64,000 nucleotides of DNA from Bradyrhizobium sp. SSBR45G (GTDB lineage: Bacteria; Pseudomonadota; Alphaproteobacteria; Rhizobiales; Xanthobacteraceae). Below, in pieces: positions 54,273-62,833 of this stretch. The first letter of the stretch is position 1, and every line of letters begins with the position of its first letter. The DNA lies in contig NZ_BSCT01000024.1 of the NCBI RefSeq assembly GCF_030159255.1, positions 1 through 64,000 on the forward strand. The letters are read 5' to 3'. A model generated the notes under the pieces. That model was not told the origin of the DNA, did not search any database, and saw nothing but the letters and a program-made list of their open reading frames with translations. The translations under genes and the position numbers were made by a program.

Positions 54273-55853
54273 ATGGCGGCCTCCGCGAGCCGCGATGTGA
54301 TCATCGGCATCGACGCCGGGACGTCGGTGATCAAGGCGGTCGCCTTCGCAAGAGATGGCCGCCAGCTTGGCGAATTCGCGATTCCCAACAGCTACACCTC
54401 GGCGCCGGGTGGTCGCGTCGAGCAGGACATGTCCAGGACCTGGACCGACACGGTGGCCGCGTTGCGCGGACTCGGCGCCGCGCTGCCGGACCTCGCCCCA
54501 CGCGTTGCCGCGATTGCCGTGACGGGGCAGGGCGATGGCACCTGGCTGATCGATGGCGACGGTCATCCGGTTGCGCCCGCGCTGCTGTGGCTCGATTCGC
54601 GAGCCGCTGGCCTGGTCGAATCATTCCGCGCCGGCGAGCTCAACGCCGCGCATTATCGGCGCACCGGATCGGGACTCAATGCTTGCCAGCAGGGCCCGCA
54701 GCTGGCCTGGCTGCAGGCGCACGACGCCGAGCTGCTCGAACGCGCGCGCACCGTGTTCCACTGTAAGGATTGGCTCTATTTCAAGCTGACGGGCGAGCGC
54801 GCCACCGATCCATCGGAAGCGGCGTTCTCCTGTGGCGATTTCCGCAAGCGCTGCTTCGATGCCGAAGCCGCTGATCTGATCGGCATCTCGCAGTCCGCGC
54901 GGCTGTTTCCCGCGGTCGTCGATGGTGTCGCCACGACGCATGCGCTGTCGGCCGCGGCGGCTGCGGAGACGGGCTTGCCGCAGGGCGTGCCGGTGTCGCT
55001 CGGCTATGTCGACGTGATCTGCAACGCGCTCGGCGGCGGGCTGTATGATCCTAAGCCGGATGTCGGCTGCACCATCATCGGCTCGACCGGGATGCACATG
55101 CGGCTGGCGACATCAGCCGATGCGGTCAGGCTGAATGCCGAGGCGACGGGCTATACGATGCCGTTCCCGGTGCCGGGCCACTACGCGCAGATGCAGTCGA
55201 CGATGGCGGCGACCTTGAACATCGACTGGCTGCTCGATGTCGCGCGCGGCGTGCTCGCGATGGAAGGCATCGCGCGGTCGCGCAACGACCTGATCCGGCG
55301 CCTGGATGAGCGTGTGCTCGCGGCGAAAGCGGGCGAGCTGCTCTATCACCCCTTCATTTCCGACGCCGGTGAGCGCGGGCCGTTCGTGTCCCACGAGGCC
55401 GCCGCGCAGCTGATCGGCCTGCGCACGCGTCACGGCTATTGGGACCTGATGCGGGCGGTGATGGAGGGTCTGGCCTTCGCCGCACGCGATTGCTACGCGG
55501 CGATGGGATCGCTGCCGGCGGAGATCCGGCTCACCGGCGGAGCCGCCCGCAGCCGCGCGCTCGGCGCCATTCTCGGATCGGCGCTGGGCAGCACCATCCG
55601 GGTCTGCCGCCGCGAGGAGGCCGGTGCCTCGGGCGCCGCGATGATCGCGGCGGTCGCGACCGGACTTTACACTGATATGATGGACTGCGCGGAGGAGTGG
55701 GTGAGACCGTATCTGGATGAGCCGCAAGCGCCGGATGCGGCGCTGGCGGAGCGCTATGCGCAGCTGTTTCCGGCCTATGTCGAAGCGCGTCTTGCCGCGC
55801 GGCCGGTGTGGAAACAGCTCGCGGCCCATCGCGCAGGTGCCAACCATGTCTAG
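54273..55853 (+). CDS. FGGY-family polyol kinase, EryA-like
   Basis: A 526-residue FGGY kinase, the length of erythritol kinase rather than the shorter sugar kinases. The N-terminal loop is GIDAGTSVIKAVAFARDG, followed by VEQDMSRTWTDTVAALR, VTGQGDGTWLIDGDG and PALLWLDSRAA, all strings that I associate with EryA. The central HCKDWLYFKLTGERATDPSEA and the C-terminal RLTGGAARSRALGAILGSAL are conserved. It should phosphorylate a polyol (erythritol or similar). It overlaps the next gene by eight bases and follows the ATPase gene directly, so the kinase and transporter form one operon. Confidence 0.85.
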   Translation: MAASASRDVIIGIDAGTSVIKAVAFARDGRQLGEFAIPNSYTSAPGGRVEQDMSRTWTDTVAALRGLGAALPDLAPRVAAIAVTGQGDGTWLIDGDGHPVAPALLWLDSRAAGLVESFRAGELNAAHYRRTGSGLNACQQGPQLAWLQAHDAELLERARTVFHCKDWLYFKLTGERATDPSEAAFSCGDFRKRCFDAEAADLIGISQSARLFPAVVDGVATTHALSAAAAAETGLPQGVPVSLGYVDVICNALGGGLYDPKPDVGCTIIGSTGMHMRLATSADAVRLNAEATGYTMPFPVPGHYAQMQSTMAATLNIDWLLDVARGVLAMEGIARSRNDLIRRLDERVLAAKAGELLYHPFISDAGERGPFVSHEAAAQLIGLRTRHGYWDLMRAVMEGLAFAARDCYAAMGSLPAEIRLTGGAARSRALGAILGSALGSTIRVCRREEAGASGAAMIAAVATGLYTDMMDCAEEWVRPYLDEPQAPDAALAERYAQLFPAYVEARLAARPVWKQLAAHRAGANHV

Positions 55854-56886
55854 CTCCATCGCCATCATCGGCGACCGCTTCATGCTGCCCTCGGTATTCG
55901 CCGAACGCATCACCGCCATCTGTGGTGACGGCGTCGACATTCGCATGCTCGAGCAGCCCTGGCCGGATGAGCCGATGGAGCACGGCTATGCCGGCTCCAA
56001 GCTCGACGGTCTCAAGGAGTTCATGGGCGATCCCGATGAGCTGGCCGAATTCATCGGCGAAGCGCCGCTGCTGGTGACGCATCTCGCGCCGATCTCGCGC
56101 GCGATGCTGCAGCGGCTGCCGAGCCTCAAATTCATCGCGGTGTCGCGCGGCGGCCCGGTCAATGTCGACATGCAGGCGGCGCGCGATCATGGCGTGCTGG
56201 TCGTCAACACGCCCGGACGCAACGCCAGCGCGGTGGCCGAGTTCACCATCGGCGCGATGCTCGCTGAAACCAGGCTGATCCGCAGCGGTCACGAGTCGAT
56301 GCGGGGCGGGGAGTGGCGCGGCGATCTCTATCGCGCCGACCGCACGGGACGCGAGCTCGGCGAGATGACGGTGGGCATCGTCGGCTATGGCGCGATCGGG
56401 ACGCGCGTGGTGAAGCTCCTGAAGGCGTTCGGCTGCAAGATCCTGGTCACCGACCCCTACGTCCAGCTCAGCGCCCAGGACCGCAGCGACGGCGTCGAGC
56501 ATGTCGCGCTCCCCGATCTGCTGGCGCGCGCCGACGTCATCAGCCTGCATGCCCGCGTGACGGCGGAGACGACCGGCTTCATCGATCGCGAGGCGCTGGC
56601 GAAGATCAAGCCGGGTGCGATCCTTATCAACACGGCGCGCGGGCCACTGGTCGACTATCAGGCGCTGTTCGAGGTGCTCAGCTCGGGACGGCTGGCCGGC
56701 GCGATGCTCGACACCTTCGCGGTCGAGCCGGTGCCGCCGGACTGGCCGCTCCTGCAACTGCCCAACGTCACCTTGACGCCGCACATCGCCGGCGCCTCGG
56801 TGCGCACCGTCACCTTTGCCGCCGACCAGGCGGCCGAAGAGGTTCGCCGCTATCTCGCCGGCGAGCCGCCGCTCAATCCCTGCTGA
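55846..56886 (+). CDS. D-2-hydroxyacid dehydrogenase (phosphoglycerate dehydrogenase-like)
   Basis: A 346-residue NAD-dependent dehydrogenase of the D-isomer family. The cofactor motif is GIVGYGAIGTRVVKLL, and the catalytic Arg is in NTARGPLVD, the Glu in the FAVEPVP region and the His in TPHIAGAS. The ATG at 55846 overlaps the kinase end by eight bases; the upstream frame is basic and not coding-like. Its place between a kinase and an aldolase suggests oxidation or reduction of a hydroxyacid intermediate, which is unusual for a simple glycerol or erythritol route. Confidence 0.9.
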   Translation: MSSSIAIIGDRFMLPSVFAERITAICGDGVDIRMLEQPWPDEPMEHGYAGSKLDGLKEFMGDPDELAEFIGEAPLLVTHLAPISRAMLQRLPSLKFIAVSRGGPVNVDMQAARDHGVLVVNTPGRNASAVAEFTIGAMLAETRLIRSGHESMRGGEWRGDLYRADRTGRELGEMTVGIVGYGAIGTRVVKLLKAFGCKILVTDPYVQLSAQDRSDGVEHVALPDLLARADVISLHARVTAETTGFIDREALAKIKPGAILINTARGPLVDYQALFEVLSSGRLAGAMLDTFAVEPVPPDWPLLQLPNVTLTPHIAGASVRTVTFAADQAAEEVRRYLAGEPPLNPC

Positions 56887-56901
56887 CGAAAGGTCTTTCA
56901 A

Positions 56902-57693
56902 ATGAATCGCGAGGAACGACTGATCCGCGAGAACATCATCGCCAAATGCCGGTGGATGAATGCGTCGGGTCTGAACCAGGGCACGTCGGGCAACATCTCC
57001 GCCCGCTACAAGGACGTGATGCTGATCACGCCGTCGGCCACGCCCTATGACGCGATGAAGCCGGAGATGATCGCGGCGATGCCGCTCGAAGGTGACTACG
57101 GTTCCTGGCAGGGGCCGCTGAAGCCGTCGACCGAATGGCGCTTTCATCTCGATATCATGCGCGGCCGTCCTGATGTAGGCAGCGTGGTGCATACGCATTC
57201 GACCTATGCCACGGTGCTCGCGATCGCCCGCAAGTCGATCCCGGCGTGCCACTACATGATGGCGGCGTTCGGCGGCACCGACATCCGCTGCGCCGGCTAT
57301 GCGCGCTACGGCACCGCCGAGCTGTCCGAACTCGCTCTGAAGGCGCTGGAGGGACGCAATGGCTGCCTGCTCGCCAATCACGGCATGATCGCGGTCGGCG
57401 CCAATCTCGACAAGGCGATGTGGCTCGCGGTCGAGCTCGAGACCATCGCGAAGCAGTATTATCTGTCGCTCGCGCTCGGCCAGCCGCACATCCTCGGCGA
57501 TGCGGAGATCGCCGAGACGGCGCAGGGCTTCTCGACCTACGGATTGCAGGAGCCCAAGGCCAAGGCGAAGACGGCGACGCCCGCAAAGAAGGCCGCGAAG
57601 CCTTCCGTCAAGGCGCCGGCTAAGGCGGCATCGAAGACACGGGCGGCTGCGGCCGGCCAGAAGCCTGAGAAGAAGCACAGCGGCAAGCGATGA
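56902..57693 (+). CDS. Class II aldolase with a lysine-rich histone H1-like tail
   Basis: A 263-residue L-fuculose-phosphate-aldolase-type protein. The catalytic and metal residues are Glu78 (KPSTEWRFH), His97 and His99 (VVHTHS), and His160 (LANHGMIAV); GTSGNIS lies at 27-33. After about residue 218 there is a 45-residue tail with 13 Lys plus Ala and Pro (KAKTATPAKKAAKPSVK style), like the tails of histone H1 or AlgP. This tail is not part of the enzyme fold. The stop overlaps the GlpD start by four bases. Confidence 0.88.
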   Translation: MNREERLIRENIIAKCRWMNASGLNQGTSGNISARYKDVMLITPSATPYDAMKPEMIAAMPLEGDYGSWQGPLKPSTEWRFHLDIMRGRPDVGSVVHTHSTYATVLAIARKSIPACHYMMAAFGGTDIRCAGYARYGTAELSELALKALEGRNGCLLANHGMIAVGANLDKAMWLAVELETIAKQYYLSLALGQPHILGDAEIAETAQGFSTYGLQEPKAKAKTATPAKKAAKPSVKAPAKAASKTRAAAAGQKPEKKHSGKR

Positions 57694-59198
57694 ACGCGCC
57701 GGTTTCACGCAGCGGATCCGATTACGGCTTGTTGGACCTCGCCGTGATCGGCGGCGGCATCAATGGCGCTGGTATCGCCCGTGATGCCGCCGGCCGCGGC
57801 TTGAAGGTGCTGCTGTGTGAGAAGGACGATTTCGCGCAAGGAACATCCTCGCGCTCAGGCAAGCTGATCCATGGCGGCCTGCGCTATCTCGAGTACTACG
57901 AGTTTCGCCTGGTGCGCGAGGCGCTGATCGAGCGCGAAGTGCTGCTGGCCTCCGCGCCACACATCATCTGGCCGATGCGCTTCGTGCTGCCGCATTCGCC
58001 GGAGCAGCGCCCCGCCTGGCTGGTGCGCACCGGGCTGTTTCTCTACGACCATCTCGGCGGCCGCAAGCAGCTGCCGGCGAGCCGCAATGTCGATCTCGCG
58101 CATGAGCCGGAAGGCGCGCCGCTGCGTCCCGAATTCCGGCGCGGCTTCGAATATTCGGATTGCTGGGTCGATGATGCCCGACTTGTGATTCTCAATCTCG
58201 TCGATGCCGCGCGCAAGGGGGCGACGATCCTGCCGCGCACCCGCGCTTTGAGCGCGCGGCGCGAGGGCGATTGCTGGCGGCTGGAGATGCGGTCCGGGAG
58301 CGGCGAGATGCGCACGGTCCGCGCGAAGGCGCTGGTGAATGCGGCCGGTCCGTGGGTGCAGGACGTCGTGCAGGGCGTCGCCGGGCTCAACTCCGCGCAC
58401 AGCGTGCGGCTCGTCAAGGGCAGCCATCTCGTGGTGCCGAAATTCTGGAGCGGATCTCAGGCCTATCTGCTGCAGAACACCGACCGCCGCGTCATCTTCG
58501 TCAATCCCTACGAGACCGATCTGGCTTTGATCGGCACCACAGATATCGTGCATGATGGCCGCGCCGAGGATGTCGCGATCGACGGTGGCGAGGTCGATTA
58601 TCTGCTGGCCGTGCTCGACCGCTATTTCCGGGCCGCGCCGCGGAGAGGGGACATTATCCATGCCTTCTCCGGCGTGCGGCCGCTCTACGACGACAACGCC
58701 GACAACCCCTCGGCCGTGACGCGCGACTACGTGTTCGAGGTTCACGGCACGGTCGAGCAGCCGCCGCTGCTGTCGATCTTCGGCGGCAAGATCACGACGT
58801 TTCGCAAGCTGGCGGAGCATGCGCTGGAGCGGCTCGCGCCCTGGTTTCCGCAGCTGGGACCGGCGTGGACGGCGGACGCCTGTCTGCCCGGCGGCGATCT
58901 CGGCGGCTCGTTCGAGAAGTTCCTCGATCAGCTCGAGAGCGACTATCCGGAGCTGCCACGCGACGCGGTCGCGCATTATGCGCGGCTCTACGGCAGCTGC
59001 GCGCGCGACCTGCTCGGGCTGGTGTGCAAGCGCGACGATCTCGGCCGTCATTTCGGCGGGACGTTCTACGAGCGTGAGCTCGCCTATTTGCGCGAGCGGG
59101 AATGGGCGGTCACCGCGGACGATGTGCTGGAACGGCGCACCAAGCACGGCCTGCATCTGACACGCGCCGAGCGCGAGGCGTTCGAGGCGCAGCTCTGA
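57690..59198 (+). CDS. glpD: GlpD/EryB-family FAD-dependent glycerol-3-phosphate (or erythritol-phosphate) dehydrogenase
   Basis: A 502-residue flavoprotein closely following GlpD order. The FAD-binding motif is VIGGGINGAGIARDAAGRG (about 16-34), then TSSRSGKLIHGGLRYLEYYEFRLVREAL, FEYSDCWVDDARLV, KGSHLVVPKFW, IGTTDIVHDG, SGVRPLYDD and FGGKITTFRKLAEHALERL. It should oxidise a polyol phosphate and pass electrons to ubiquinone at the inner membrane. The homologous EryB of erythritol catabolism is also 502 residues long, and with the EryA-like kinase here it could be either; I cannot decide from sequence. Confidence 0.88.
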   Translation: MNAPVSRSGSDYGLLDLAVIGGGINGAGIARDAAGRGLKVLLCEKDDFAQGTSSRSGKLIHGGLRYLEYYEFRLVREALIEREVLLASAPHIIWPMRFVLPHSPEQRPAWLVRTGLFLYDHLGGRKQLPASRNVDLAHEPEGAPLRPEFRRGFEYSDCWVDDARLVILNLVDAARKGATILPRTRALSARREGDCWRLEMRSGSGEMRTVRAKALVNAAGPWVQDVVQGVAGLNSAHSVRLVKGSHLVVPKFWSGSQAYLLQNTDRRVIFVNPYETDLALIGTTDIVHDGRAEDVAIDGGEVDYLLAVLDRYFRAAPRRGDIIHAFSGVRPLYDDNADNPSAVTRDYVFEVHGTVEQPPLLSIFGGKITTFRKLAEHALERLAPWFPQLGPAWTADACLPGGDLGGSFEKFLDQLESDYPELPRDAVAHYARLYGSCARDLLGLVCKRDDLGRHFGGTFYERELAYLREREWAVTADDVLERRTKHGLHLTRAEREAFEAQL

Positions 59199-59262
59199 AC
59201 GAATTCCCACCCGGCGGTCGAAGGCCTCGTGATACGGGGCCGAGCCGGATCGCCTGTGGCCG

Positions 59263-60243
59263 TCACGCCTTCTGGCGGCCGTAGATCAGCAGCATCAGGA
59301 TGATGACAGCACCATAGATCAGCTGTCGGCCGGCTTCGCTGATCTGCATCACCGACAGGATGGACTGCAACAGCGTGATCAGGATGACGCCGGCGATCGT
59401 GCCAAGATAGCTGCCGCGGCCGCCGAGGATGTGGGTGCCGCCGAGCACGACAGCGGCGATGGAGGGCAGCAGATAGGCGTCGCCCATCGATTGCGCGGCC
59501 TTGGACGCATAGCCCGCCAACAGCACGCCGCCGAAAGCGGAGAGGGCGCCCGACAGCGCAAAGGCCAGCATCGTGACGCGGCGTGTGTCGATGCCGGAGA
59601 GATAGGCGGCGCGCTCGCGATTGCCGATGGCGTAGATGGCGCGGCCGAAGGTCGTGCGCGACAGCAGCCACACCGCGACGGCGCCGATGATCGCCCAGAC
59701 CAGCACGGCGTTGGGAAGGCCGGGCACGGCGTTGCCGGTGGCGAGATAGCGCATCGCCTTGGAGGCGGAATCCTGCGGCGAGAAGCCGCCGGTGTAGGCG
59801 ACCATCAGGCCCTGCGCGACCGCATTGGTGGCGAGCGTGATGATCATCGAGGGAATGCGCAGATAAGCGACGCCGATGCCGTTGAGGAGGCCGATGGCGG
59901 CGCCGCAGAGGATGCCGAAGGGGATCGCGACGACGGCGCCGGTCGTCCCGTGCGCGGCCGCGGCGCAGGCCATCATCGCGCCCGTCGTGACGACCCAGGG
60001 CACCGACAGGTCGATCTGGCCGAGCAGGATCACCAGCATCATGCCGGTCGCGATCACGCCAAGGAAGCTCGCGACCTTCAGCTGCTGCAGCAGATAGTCC
60101 GGTGACAGGAAGCTGCGCGAGTAGAGACTGCCGACCAAGAGCAGCAGCAGGATGCAGCCGAACGACGCCGCCACCGCCGGGTCGATCCGGCGCAGCATAG
60201 CCATTCCGCGAGGGGCCGGTCGGGAGGCCGTGGTCTCGCTCAT
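59263..60243 (-). CDS. Ribose-type ABC transporter permease (RbsC family)
   Basis: A 326-residue membrane protein of the BPD_transp_2 family, with about eight to ten helices. Family motifs: TGMMLVILLGQIDLSVPWVVTTGAMMAC and the late GGTHILGGRGSYLGTIAGVILI. The ATG at 60243 overlaps the upstream permease stop by four bases; longer frames are not coding-like. It pairs with the other permease to form the channel of a high-affinity sugar importer. It is convergent with the GlpD-like gene, 64 bases away. Confidence 0.9.
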   Translation of the reverse strand: MSETTASRPAPRGMAMLRRIDPAVAASFGCILLLLLVGSLYSRSFLSPDYLLQQLKVASFLGVIATGMMLVILLGQIDLSVPWVVTTGAMMACAAAAHGTTGAVVAIPFGILCGAAIGLLNGIGVAYLRIPSMIITLATNAVAQGLMVAYTGGFSPQDSASKAMRYLATGNAVPGLPNAVLVWAIIGAVAVWLLSRTTFGRAIYAIGNRERAAYLSGIDTRRVTMLAFALSGALSAFGGVLLAGYASKAAQSMGDAYLLPSIAAVVLGGTHILGGRGSYLGTIAGVILITLLQSILSVMQISEAGRQLIYGAVIILMLLIYGRQKA

Positions 60244-61220
60244 CCGAACCACTCCAGGCGGTTGCGCACGCGAAGCAGGCCGAACGCGCCAATGGACACC
60301 GCGAGCATCAGCACCAGGCCCTGGAACAACGGCTGCCACAGCGGATCGAAATCGAACACGAACAGCAGATCACCGATGGTGCGGAACGCGAGCGCGCCGA
60401 AGATCGCGCCGATCGCACTGCCGCGTCCGCCCATCAGCGACACGCCGCCGAGCACCACGGCCGCGATCGAGAACAGCGTATAGGCATTGCCGCTCGCATA
60501 GGCGGCCTCGCCCGTATAGGAGAAGAACGTCAGAAACAGGCCGCCGACCGCGGACAGCAGGCCGGCCAGCGTGTAGGCGGCGAATTTGGCGGCGCGGATC
60601 GGCGCGCCCGACATGTAGGCGGCGACCTCCGAGGAGCCGGTGGCGAAAGCGGCGCGGCCGATCACCGAGCGGCTGTAGGGCACCCAGATCAGAAGCGCCG
60701 CGGCGGCCAGCGCCACGAGGCTGGTCGGCAGCACGCCGAACAGCCGTCCCGTCAGCGCATCGGCCAGCGTCTCGTTGACGGAGCCGCCAGGATTGGGCCT
60801 GAGCATCAGCGCGATGCCGTAATACATCGCCCCTGTCGCGATCGTGGTCACGATCGGCTGCAGGCGGCCGAAGATCACGATCGCGCCGTTGATCATGCCG
60901 CAGACGAGGCCGGTGCCGAGCACGCCGAGAACACCGAGCGCGGTCTCGGTGGCGGTGCCGACGACGATCCAGGAGGCGAGGCAATTGGTGAGCGTCAGGA
61001 TCATGCCGACCGACAGGTCGATGCCGGCGGTGATCACCACGATCGCCTGCGCCATCGCGACGAAGGCGAGCAGGGTCGCCTTGTTGGACGCGGTCTGCAC
61101 CATGTTGGCACTGAAGCCGGCCGGATGGTTGGTCGCATAGATCAGGAACATCGCGACGAAGATGCCGATCGCCAGCAGGGTGCCGCGCTGCTCGGCGAGC
61201 CAGTATCGCCACTCCGTCAT
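60240..61220 (-). CDS. Ribose-type ABC transporter permease (RbsC family), second
   Basis: A 326-residue membrane protein of the same family and length as its neighbour. Motifs: AIVVITAGIDLSVGMILTLTN and the GGVSLMGGRGSAIGAIFGALAF loop near the C-terminus. It overlaps both the ATPase gene upstream and the next permease gene downstream by four bases (ATGA type), so the whole set is translationally coupled. Confidence 0.9.
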   Translation of the reverse strand: MTEWRYWLAEQRGTLLAIGIFVAMFLIYATNHPAGFSANMVQTASNKATLLAFVAMAQAIVVITAGIDLSVGMILTLTNCLASWIVVGTATETALGVLGVLGTGLVCGMINGAIVIFGRLQPIVTTIATGAMYYGIALMLRPNPGGSVNETLADALTGRLFGVLPTSLVALAAAALLIWVPYSRSVIGRAAFATGSSEVAAYMSGAPIRAAKFAAYTLAGLLSAVGGLFLTFFSYTGEAAYASGNAYTLFSIAAVVLGGVSLMGGRGSAIGAIFGALAFRTIGDLLFVFDFDPLWQPLFQGLVLMLAVSIGAFGLLRVRNRLEWFG

Positions 61221-62758
61221 GCCGGACTCGCTTCCGCTCGCGCGCTGTCGTCGACGTTGAGGGCGCTGCTGACCAGCGCGCGCTCGGTGATTTCGGCGCC
61301 CGCGAGCTCGCGCCTGACGGCGCCATCATACATCACCAGCACGCGGTCGCAGCAGCCGATCAGCTCGTCATAGTCGGTCGAATAGAGCAGGATCGCGGCG
61401 CCGTCGTCGGCGAGCCGGCGCAGCAGACGGTAGATCTCCTGCTTGGTGCCGACATCGATGCCACGGGTCGGGTCGTTGAGCAGGATGATGCGCGGCTTGT
61501 TCATCAGCCATTTCGCGATCACCACCTTCTGCTGGTTGCCGCCGGACAGCGCGCTGACGGGCAGATCAGGGGAGGCGGTCTTGATCTCGATCAGGCGGAT
61601 CATCTCGTCGATCAGCGCCGACTGCCGCTGCCGGTCGATGATGCCGAACCGCGCAAAGCGGTCGAACGCGGCCGCCGACAGGTTGTCGCGCACCGACATC
61701 GGCAGCATCAGGCCCTCGGTCTTGCGGTCTTCGGGAATGAGCGCAAGCCCGATGCGCTCGGACTTGGCGGCGACGGGGCTGTCGATCGCGACCTTGTCGC
61801 CGTCGATCAGGATATCGCCGCTGATATCGCGGAGCACGCCGAACAGCGCCAGCAGCAGTTCGCGCTGACCCTGGCCGTCGAGGCCGCCGAGGCCGATGAT
61901 CTCGCCGGCATGCAGCGAGAAGGAAATATCCTTCAGCCGGTTGCCCCAGCCGAGGCCCCGGCATTGCAGAGAAGGTGGCCGGCCGTCGGCCCTGCGGACC
62001 GGCTTGTCCGGAAAGGCGTGCTTGTATTCGCGGCCGATCATCAGCTCGATCACCTCGGCGTCCGTCTTCGTGCCCGCGGCGAAGGTCGAGATCCGCCGGC
62101 CGTTGCGGAACACACTGCAGTCGTCGGCGAGCTCGGCGATCTCGTGCATGCGGTGCGAGATATAGAGCAGCGCGAGACCTTCGCTCCGCAGCCGTTTCAG
62201 CACCTCGAACACCTTGGTGACGTCGGACGCCGTCAGCGCCGATGTCGCCTCGTCGAGGATCAGGATCTTCGGCCGGCGCGACAGCGCTTTCGCGATCTCG
62301 ACCATCTGCCGGCGCGACAGCGGCAGGTCCTTCACCAGGGCGCGTGGATGGATGTCGCCGGCGCCAGCGCGCTCCAGCGCGTCCTCGGCGATGCGGCGCT
62401 GGGCGCGCCGGTCGATCATGCCGAGCCGCGTCGGCGGCCGAGAGATCATGATGTTGTCGGCGACCGACAGATCAGGGATCAGCGACAGCTCCTGGAAGAT
62501 GCAGACGATCCCCGCATCGTTCGCCGCCGATGGATTGCCGAAGGCGACCTCGCGTCCCCCAAGCGTCATGCGGCCTTCGTCGGGTGCGACCACGCCGACC
62601 ATCAGCTTGATGAGCGTCGATTTGCCGGCGCCATTCTCGCCGAGGATGGCGTGGATCCGGCCCGGGTGAACCGTGAGGTCCGCCCGGTCGAGAGCGATGA
62701 CGCCGCCATAGCGCTTGGACAATCCCTCCGCGCGAAACAGCGGCTCGGCCGCGATCAT
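61217..62758 (-). CDS. Ribose-type ABC transporter ATP-binding protein (RbsA/MglA family)
   Basis: A 513-residue double ATPase with two ABC domains. The N-terminal half has Walker A GENGAGKST and signature LSRRQ; the C-terminal half has SGGNQQKVVIAKWL and Walker B-like ILLNDPTRGIDVGTK. The C-terminal half has a degenerate Walker A region, as is usual in this family. It follows the binding-protein gene after 75 bases and overlaps the first permease gene by four bases. Confidence 0.92.
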   Translation of the reverse strand: MIAAEPLFRAEGLSKRYGGVIALDRADLTVHPGRIHAILGENGAGKSTLIKLMVGVVAPDEGRMTLGGREVAFGNPSAANDAGIVCIFQELSLIPDLSVADNIMISRPPTRLGMIDRRAQRRIAEDALERAGAGDIHPRALVKDLPLSRRQMVEIAKALSRRPKILILDEATSALTASDVTKVFEVLKRLRSEGLALLYISHRMHEIAELADDCSVFRNGRRISTFAAGTKTDAEVIELMIGREYKHAFPDKPVRRADGRPPSLQCRGLGWGNRLKDISFSLHAGEIIGLGGLDGQGQRELLLALFGVLRDISGDILIDGDKVAIDSPVAAKSERIGLALIPEDRKTEGLMLPMSVRDNLSAAAFDRFARFGIIDRQRQSALIDEMIRLIEIKTASPDLPVSALSGGNQQKVVIAKWLMNKPRIILLNDPTRGIDVGTKQEIYRLLRRLADDGAAILLYSTDYDELIGCCDRVLVMYDGAVRRELAGAEITERALVSSALNVDDSARAEASPA

Positions 62759-62833
62759 GCTCGCTTCCTCGGTCGTTCGGCAACAAGACGGGCTGGCCGC
62801 GAGCGGGCTCGCGACCAGTGATCACGTCGGGCG
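62759..62833 (-). other. Intercistronic hairpin between binding-protein and ATPase genes
   Basis: ctggccgcgag and ctcgcgaccag (around 62791-62816) pair with a single mismatch around a short loop. As in other binding-protein operons, it may stabilise the upstream message. There is no U tract to make it a strong terminator. Confidence 0.4.

Noticed and set aside
55531..57708. Long minus-strand open frame opposite the kinase, dehydrogenase and aldolase
   Set aside because: It is rich in Arg and His without family motifs and is fully explained by antisense of the plus-strand genes.
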